DNA of 46,796 nucleotides from an uncultured Bacilli bacterium (GTDB lineage: Bacteria; Bacillota_I; Bacilli_A; RF39; UBA660). Of this stretch, positions 41,604 to 46,796 are shown one piece after another. A program made the position numbers and the translations under genes. The DNA lies in assembly GCA_947624085.1 (NCBI GenBank), contig CANQIK010000007.1:1-46796 (forward strand), written 5' to 3'. The notes below the pieces were generated by a model. It was given only the letters and a program-made list of their open reading frames with translations. It ran no database searches and was not told the DNA's origin. Within the stretch, counting starts at the first letter, position 1. Each line of letters opens with the position of its first letter.

Positions 41604-42038
41604 TTATTTATTTTTACGCTTATTTTTTAATAATAAAATTATACCAATAATTAGAAGAATAGTACTAGGCGCTAAAAATTCTAAACAGCGTACTATGATG
41701 GTAATATAAAATGGGGCTGATGGATAATTAGAAGAATAAGTTACCCAGTCATGATTTAAAACTACAATAAATCCTAAAACTAGTAGTAAAGATATGAAGA
41801 ATATTATTAAACTTAGGATTTTTTTAATGTCAATTTTTTCTTTCTTTACTTTCTTACTAATTAAATAAGTTAATGTTAATGAAACATAAATTATAAAACT
41901 AAAGATAAAAAGTAAATAAGTAAAGGTTGTAAAAGTTGGAGCAGTGCCCAAATGATAGATACTAAATGTTTCTGCGAAGAAAAAAGTTATTATTAAAGAT
42001 AAAAGAAATGTTCCTAAAATAGTTAATACCTTTTTCAT
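41604..42038 (-). CDS. Hypothetical membrane protein, four segments
   Basis: I do not recognise this 144-residue protein. It has four hydrophobic segments at about 4-24, 38-62, 71-92 and 115-138, with a short extracytoplasmic loop containing VLNHDWVTYSSNYPSAPF between the last two, and a basic C-terminal end. The start follows AAAGGAAG. It lies 19 bases after the LCP gene and closes the LtaS operon before the bidirectional terminator. A link with wall-polymer assembly is suggested only by position. Confidence 0.75.
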   Translation of the reverse strand: MKKVLTILGTFLLSLIITFFFAETFSIYHLGTAPTFTTFTYLLFIFSFIIYVSLTLTYLISKKVKKEKIDIKKILSLIIFFISLLLVLGFIVVLNHDWVTYSSNYPSAPFYITIIVRCLEFLAPSTILLIIGIILLLKNKRKNK

Positions 42039-42057
42039 AATTCTTCCTTTTTAAAAG

Positions 42058-43914
42058 TTAATCAATAGCTCCTATAACATAGAAAGTCATTTCTTCAACA
42101 TCTGTAGAACTACTTCCAGCGTGAGGATCTTGAGCAGCTATCATATCAGGTGCTAAACTAGAATCATAATAACTACTAGATTCATCGATATATTTATATG
42201 TACAAGTAAAATTATTAGCTAAACAGTATTCTTCAGCAGTTTTTCTACTTTGGCCAACGAAATTATCTATAGTTGCATTTTTAGGAGATGTTTTGATACC
42301 TTTACCTGCTATATTTTCAATATAAGTTTCATTAATATTATAAGTAAAAGTCTTAGTTAAAGTTGCTTCTTCTAAATCAAGATTTATTCTCATTGCCTTA
42401 ATAATATCTTTTAAACTATCTTCATAATAACCTAAAGCATAAGTAACCATGCCTGAGGGTAAATAAACATTTAAATTATATGTTTCTAAATAAGACTTTT
42501 TAATATTAATAAACTCGGCTCCTTGCAATACTCTATTTACCATATCTTTTAGAATATTATAGCCTGATAAGATTTGTTCAACACTCATATTTGTAGCAAT
42601 ATTATTACTTACTGCATCATATACTTTTTGAAATTCTTCATAGCTACTAATTTGCGAAGCTTTCTTTGCAACCGCTAAAATAATGTCTTGTTGATGTCTA
42701 TTACGAGCTAAATCACTTTCATTATATAAATGCCGACATCTAGCGTATGCTAAAGCTTGCTCACCATCTAGATGTTGCATACCCGTATCTATATAAATCG
42801 TTTTGTCGCCCCATTGACGGTCAGAATTTTGTTCACATACCATTCCTTTACAATCATGGCCACTATTAAATTGGAAATCAGGTTCTTCAATTTCAACATC
42901 AACACCATTTAAAGCGTCAACTAAATCAACAACCCCTTTAAAATTAATTTTAACATAGTAATCTATATCAACCTTAGTTAAATCTTCAATTGTATCAATA
43001 ACACAAGAGGTGCTATAAGCCGCTGAAGAATTTATTTTAGCTTCAGCGCCATTACGGCAGGCAATAGGTACATAAGTATCACGGGGAATGCTCAATAAAG
43101 TTGCCTTTAAAGTTTGAGGGTTAAAAGTTGCAAGTATTAATGTATCACCATTAAACGCAGCATTTTCATTAAGCCCTTCATTTTCAGAATCAACACCCAT
43201 TATTAAAACTGTAACCGGTTCAGTTAATGACTTATCGGACGCCAAAGATAAATCTTTATTAGCAAATTTATCACTAGCTTCATATAATATTTTTGTTTCA
43301 GTGCCAATATTATTAAATGCTTCTTCAGGACTATATAATATTATATAATTATTAGAAACAATAGCTCCATCAATAGCGCCATTATATAAATCATAAAGCA
43401 TTTCTAAAGGATCTTCATAATACTGAATATCATTTTTTAAATCATTATCCTCTATAATTTTATTACCTAAAATATGACCTTCAATATTTTCTTCATCTTT
43501 AATCATACCTATAGTAGAATCACTTGTAAAATTAGTATCATTTAAAGCAATCATGTATGATGTATAGGTTATTTCATCACTTTCACGTAATTTGTTTAAC
43601 ATATCAAGACCAATACCAATTACTTTAGAACTAGCCATAAATATAATTATAAATATAATAGCTATAATACTATTAAAATAAAATCCCCCATATTTTTTAT
43701 TACCAATTTTAACAAGAGAGTGCCATATATAAAATAATAAATATAGTAAAAATAAAACAATTAGAATATAACGAATTAAGGTTTCTACTTTAGCTAAAGC
43801 CATAATGTTTTTAACAAAATAAACAAAGCCTATAATGTAGAAAATAACAATTAAAAAATATAATAATTTAGCAAATAATTTGCCTTTTTTAAATCTGCGA
43901 TAAAGTCTATTCAT
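42058..43914 (-). CDS. LCP (LytR-CpsA-Psr) family ligase with accessory domain and PASTA-like C-terminus
   Basis: LCP enzymes move wall polymers from the undecaprenyl carrier to peptidoglycan outside the membrane. The protein (618 residues) has three N-terminal membrane segments (about 15-36, 47-68, 82-100) and an accessory domain at about 105-225, like the one in CpsA-type LCPs. The LCP domain at about 230-415 has TVLIMGVDSE, NGDTLILATF, LLSIPRDTYV, HLDGEQALAYARCRHL and DLARNRHQQDI, so the phosphate-binding Arg and Asp residues are intact. The last ~75 residues resemble a PASTA domain (VGQSRKTAEEYCLANNF), unusual in LCPs. The start at 43914 follows GAGG and overlaps the upstream stop as ATGAATAG. 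It is likely the step that attaches the polymer made by the tagO locus. Confidence 0.9.
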   Translation of the reverse strand: MNRLYRRFKKGKLFAKLLYFLIVIFYIIGFVYFVKNIMALAKVETLIRYILIVLFLLYLLFYIWHSLVKIGNKKYGGFYFNSIIAIIFIIIFMASSKVIGIGLDMLNKLRESDEITYTSYMIALNDTNFTSDSTIGMIKDEENIEGHILGNKIIEDNDLKNDIQYYEDPLEMLYDLYNGAIDGAIVSNNYIILYSPEEAFNNIGTETKILYEASDKFANKDLSLASDKSLTEPVTVLIMGVDSENEGLNENAAFNGDTLILATFNPQTLKATLLSIPRDTYVPIACRNGAEAKINSSAAYSTSCVIDTIEDLTKVDIDYYVKINFKGVVDLVDALNGVDVEIEEPDFQFNSGHDCKGMVCEQNSDRQWGDKTIYIDTGMQHLDGEQALAYARCRHLYNESDLARNRHQQDIILAVAKKASQISSYEEFQKVYDAVSNNIATNMSVEQILSGYNILKDMVNRVLQGAEFINIKKSYLETYNLNVYLPSGMVTYALGYYEDSLKDIIKAMRINLDLEEATLTKTFTYNINETYIENIAGKGIKTSPKNATIDNFVGQSRKTAEEYCLANNFTCTYKYIDESSSYYDSSLAPDMIAAQDPHAGSSSTDVEEMTFYVIGAID

Positions 43915-44539
43915 CTTGAGCCTCACCTGTTATAAATTCACCTATATATAATTTGTCATCTTTTTTAAATACTGTTACTTGGGCCTTATCATCATAGCCT
44001 AAATCTTTAGTATATTTCCAAGTAATATTAACTATATACGCATCATAAGATTCTTCATTATATACAAAAGTAGCCTCTTTACTTTTAACACTTTCAATAC
44101 TTTTTACTTCTGGCAATTTAATATCCCGATCATCAATATAACCAATATAATCATACAAAGTACCCATTACATTATACTTATATTCTTGAGCATCCTCAGG
44201 ATATATATACTCAAGACCACCAACATCATATGTATCTACCTTATTGGAAATAGTATATAAATCAATAACAAATAACTTACTTAAAGTTTCTGCATATTTT
44301 TGATAGTCAATAGAATCACTAGCTAATATATTTTCTAGTTCATTATAAGTATTAGCCATTAATTTAGTATCACGTTTTTCTAAGGTATAACCATAGCCCT
44401 CGATTTCTTTTAAAACAATAGGTTTGTTAGGATTATTTCTAAAGAAAAATAAATATATTGATACTCCTATTACAATAATTATAATTAATATAAAACTGAT
44501 AATAATTAAACCTTTATTACGTTTTTTTCGTCTATTCAC
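43907..44539 (-). CDS. Hypothetical single-pass membrane protein
   Basis: The protein of 210 residues has a basic N-terminus (NRRKKRNKG), one membrane segment at about 12-33 and an extracytoplasmic part of about 175 residues without Cys or recognised domain. I start it at the GTG at 44539: AAGGAGG lies six bases upstream, and the codon overlaps the LtaS-like stop as GTGAATAG. The longer frame would begin inside the LtaS-like gene. It lies between the LtaS-like and LCP genes with eight-base overlaps at both ends, so it is made with them. A role as an accessory factor of either enzyme is a guess. Confidence 0.75.
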   Translation of the reverse strand: MNRRKKRNKGLIIISFILIIIIVIGVSIYLFFFRNNPNKPIVLKEIEGYGYTLEKRDTKLMANTYNELENILASDSIDYQKYAETLSKLFVIDLYTISNKVDTYDVGGLEYIYPEDAQEYKYNVMGTLYDYIGYIDDRDIKLPEVKSIESVKSKEATFVYNEESYDAYIVNITWKYTKDLGYDDKAQVTVFKKDDKLYIGEFITGEAQDE

Positions 44540-46547
44540 CGGTTGCCTCCTTCTTAGCCAATAAATCATAAACAATTATAGAGTTTGAAACCTCTAATAA
44601 ATTTTCTACATAGCTCTTTTTAGTAGCTACATAATCATCATCTATTACAATATTAGTATTAATAGGCTTATATTGTTCTACAGAATTATTATAGTACATA
44701 GCATTTGTTAAGAAACTACCATCAGGGAAAGGAATAATATTATCTTCTTTAATATTAAATATATCATGACCTAAAGCATATTCATTTTTAAGACCATACA
44801 TATTTAAAATTGTTGGTTGAAGATCAAGCATTCCCATATAATAATCAATAGTTCCCTTGAATATATTTTTAAGTTCAGGATCTTTAGTCCATATAATAAG
44901 AGGCGTATTTTTAGATAAACTATGATCAAATGAATCATATGGTGTATAGCCCTCTTCATCTTCACTATACACTTCGCCATCCGTTAATTTATGGTTATGT
45001 AAATAATTTAATTCTTTTCTTGATAATTTGGCATCATGATCTCCATAGAAAACAAATACTGTATTATTAAAGTAATTAGAATCTTTAATATAAGTGATAA
45101 AATCGCCTAAAGCCTCATCAGCATAATGAGCACTATGAATATAATTACCAACAGGTGTATCCTCTAAATAATCAGAAGTTATTTCTTCATATTCACCCGT
45201 TTGTTCATTAAGAACGGTACCCGTTTCTGATAAATCAAATTCGCCATATTTATCTGTAAAAGTAAAAGGAGAATGATTAGATAAAGTTATAACTTCGGCC
45301 ATATAATTTGGATAATCAGCTTCAATACTTTCCATTATTGGGATTGCCTCTTTAAAGAATAGTTTATCATTTATCCCTAAATTTATAACATCATCTTCGG
45401 TATAATCAAAATTTTCTTCAAAATATAATCCTTGATAGCCTAAAGTAGGATGAGCTTTGTTACGTCCCCACATTGTTGCATCATTACCATGCATACTATA
45501 AGTATAATAACCTTCATTACCAAGGATTTTCATCGTTGTATTATAGTTATTACGATAATAATTGATAAATACCGTTCCTGATACCGCGGGCATTAAACTT
45601 GTTGCCATTGTAAATTCGGTATCTGAAGAAGTTCCTGTAGAAATTTGAGGATAAAAGTGAGGAAAAAACATCCCTTCTTTAGCTAAAGCATTTAAGTTTG
45701 GTGTAGCTTCTCCCCCATTGAATTTTAAATCCATTAAGAAAGTTTGCATACCTTCCATATGAACAAAGACAATATTTTTGCCTTTTAGAATACCTGTATA
45801 TTTATTATCTTCTTTATATTGTTGGTTTTCTTCGCTTTTAAAATAAGAATTAAATAATTCTAGGGCATCCTCATAGCCAAATAAACTCGATATTTTAGGT
45901 TTTAAAGTTTGAACTAAATCATTACCATGATAAAGAAGAATCCCAAATCTTTCAACAATATATTGTTTATACCATTGTTTCTTTAAACGCGAATAATCTG
46001 AGGCTGTTGCATTTAGAAAAGAAATAGCTATAAGAGCAATAGCAACAATACTTGTTCCTAAACACATCCATTTACCCTTTTCTATTTTATTAAGAAATGA
46101 ATAATAAGATGAATATGACAATTTACGATGAATAACATAGAATATTATAGGGATTAAAATGAAAACAATAAAAACAGGGTTTAAACGTTCAAATATTGAT
46201 CCTGTTACCGTTTCGGCTTGAGAAAGGGTCGCTAAGTCTCCGGCAGAAGCAAAGTTGTTATAAAAAATATAGTAAATAGAATTAATAATTCCTAATAAAT
46301 TGAAAAAGCATAACCATAAAAAATAGTACCTAAATTGTTTATTAGGCTTAATGAAATAACCGAATGCTCCTATCAAGATAATAATACCTAAATCTGTAAT
46401 TGAAGCATACACATTAGATACTTTTTCTATCGTAAGTCCTCTTGTTATTAGTGTTGCTATAAAAGATAGTACAACATATGATAAGAAAAGACGGTTTGTT
46501 ATTATATATTCAATTAATCGCTTATAAGCTTTTTTTATCTTTTTCAA
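44532..46547 (-). CDS. LTA synthase-like glycerophosphotransferase (LtaS family)
   Basis: The 671-residue protein has five N-terminal membrane segments (about 20-40, 52-66, 73-96, 122-140, 161-178) and an extracytoplasmic LtaS-type sulfatase domain from about 255. It has VHMEGMQTFL with metal-site Glu265, STGTSSDTEF at 303-312, a MHGNDATMWGRN segment, LSNHSPF and FYGDHDAKLS, the main LtaS signatures. LtaS makes polyglycerol-phosphate from phosphatidylglycerol. The position matching catalytic Thr300 of the Staphylococcus aureus enzyme appears to be Ser307, a change worth checking. The start is TTG at 46547 with AAGGG eight bases upstream. It is the first gene of a four-gene unit with the LCP ligase. 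Confidence 0.88.
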   Translation of the reverse strand: MKKIKKAYKRLIEYIITNRLFLSYVVLSFIATLITRGLTIEKVSNVYASITDLGIIILIGAFGYFIKPNKQFRYYFLWLCFFNLLGIINSIYYIFYNNFASAGDLATLSQAETVTGSIFERLNPVFIVFILIPIIFYVIHRKLSYSSYYSFLNKIEKGKWMCLGTSIVAIALIAISFLNATASDYSRLKKQWYKQYIVERFGILLYHGNDLVQTLKPKISSLFGYEDALELFNSYFKSEENQQYKEDNKYTGILKGKNIVFVHMEGMQTFLMDLKFNGGEATPNLNALAKEGMFFPHFYPQISTGTSSDTEFTMATSLMPAVSGTVFINYYRNNYNTTMKILGNEGYYTYSMHGNDATMWGRNKAHPTLGYQGLYFEENFDYTEDDVINLGINDKLFFKEAIPIMESIEADYPNYMAEVITLSNHSPFTFTDKYGEFDLSETGTVLNEQTGEYEEITSDYLEDTPVGNYIHSAHYADEALGDFITYIKDSNYFNNTVFVFYGDHDAKLSRKELNYLHNHKLTDGEVYSEDEEGYTPYDSFDHSLSKNTPLIIWTKDPELKNIFKGTIDYYMGMLDLQPTILNMYGLKNEYALGHDIFNIKEDNIIPFPDGSFLTNAMYYNNSVEQYKPINTNIVIDDDYVATKKSYVENLLEVSNSIIVYDLLAKKEATGE

Positions 46548-46576
46548 CTTAATTCCCTTCTTAATTTTCTAGAACA

Positions 46577-46605
46577 ATTATACCAATATCTAAAAAAATT
46601 AGCAA
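46577..46605 (-). promoter_or_regulatory. Promoter of the LtaS/LCP operon
   Basis: TTGCTA (46600-46605), spacer 17, and TGGTATAAT with TATAAT at 46577-46582, so both a -35 and an extended -10. It is back to back with the tRNA-Gly promoter. Confidence 0.75.
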
Positions 46606-46611
46606 TTAAAC

Positions 46612-46641
46612 TTGCAATGTTTTACTATTTCGTGTTACAAT
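46612..46641 (+). promoter_or_regulatory. Promoter of tRNA-Gly
   Basis: TTGCAA (46612-46617) and TACAAT (46636-46641), spacing 18, on the plus strand. Transcription should begin only a few bases before the tRNA 5' end. Confidence 0.6.
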
Positions 46642-46651
46642 AGCTTCATGT

Positions 46652-46726
46652 GCAGGTGTAGTACAGCGGTTAGTATGTGGCCTTGCCAAGGCTAAGACGG
46701 CGGTTCGATTCCGCTCACTTGCTCCA
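46652..46726 (+). tRNA. tRNA-Gly (GCC)
   Basis: A full cloverleaf of 75 bases: acceptor stem GCAGGTG with CACTTGC, D arm with AGCGGTTA loop, anticodon stem of five pairs with loop TTGCCAA (anticodon GCC), variable region and T arm with GGTTCGATTCC. Discriminator T and an encoded CCA end it at 46726. It decodes GGC/GGU glycine codons. Confidence 0.95.
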
Positions 46727-46772
46727 GATTGATAGGAAACTCGGAAAATTCTTCGAGTAGTAATATACATTA

Positions 46773-46796
46773 ACTAGAAGTACGTTCTAGTTTTTT
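46773..46796 (+). terminator. Intrinsic terminator of tRNA-Gly
   Basis: ACTAGAA / TTCTAGT, a seven-pair stem with a five-base loop, followed by six T at the right edge of the window. A second small hairpin (ACTCG / CGAGT) lies between it and the tRNA. Confidence 0.85.

Overview
The window is a strongly A+T-rich bacterial chromosome segment. TGA is used as a normal stop (for example at the ends of the ZIP transporter and cohesin-like genes), so the genetic code is standard rather than mycoplasmal. The glmS ribozyme, a valine T-box, SufC/D/S/U iron-sulphur genes, LCP and LtaS-type enzymes, TagO/TagA/TagGH homologues and Bacillota-style promoters and ribosome binding sites point to a low-GC Bacillota, perhaps a gut member of the Erysipelotrichales/RF39 side of the Bacilli. 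The lineage is an inference; nothing here names the species. Almost everything is on the minus strand. Only a DUF3800 gene, one small membrane protein and a tRNA-Gly are on the plus strand.

Region 1 (1-9.4 kb): an Rpn-type nuclease, possibly shortened; glmS behind a glmS ribozyme; a GtrA/GtrB-like pair; an SDR oxidoreductase; two adjacent MdoB-like phosphoglycerol transferases; a glycosyltransferase. Region 2 (9.4-10.4 kb) is gene-poor: a nested 145-bp tandem repeat and a decayed DUF1016 (YhcG-type) nuclease gene. Region 3 (10.4-24 kb) is a cell-wall glycopolymer locus: TagO/WecA, an unusual fusion of a Wzy-like polymerase to a TagA/WecG glycosyltransferase, a TagGH/Wzm-Wzt-like ABC exporter, two GT4-GT2 double glycosyltransferases, UDP-GlcNAc 2-epimerase and two large membrane proteins (DUF6020, DUF2142). 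A likely reading is that the locus builds a GlcNAc-ManNAc primed polymer, extends and exports it, and the LCP protein of region 6 attaches it to peptidoglycan, with the MdoB-like enzymes adding phosphoglycerol.

Region 4 (24-32.6 kb): DUF3800; a membrane-anchored cohesin-like protein next to a secreted peptidoglycan glucosaminidase ending in a type I dockerin, which suggests a miniature cohesin-dockerin surface system; ZIP transporter; membrane-anchored thermonuclease; ABC exporter on an apparently leaderless transcript; Hsp20. Region 5 (32.6-41.2 kb): two small genes of unknown role, a T-box operon with an HD-domain gene and a Rickettsia/archaeal-type valyl-tRNA synthetase, a membrane protein with a duplicated 3' fragment beside it, and a sufC-D-S-U operon with a half-length SufD and no SufB. 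Region 6 (41.2-46.8 kb): an operon of LtaS-like enzyme, membrane protein, LCP ligase with a PASTA-like tail and another membrane protein, with tRNA-Gly diverging upstream.

Start sites were moved inward from the longest frame where a ribosome binding site or promoter decided the matter. No similarity search was run; family names rest on recognised motifs.
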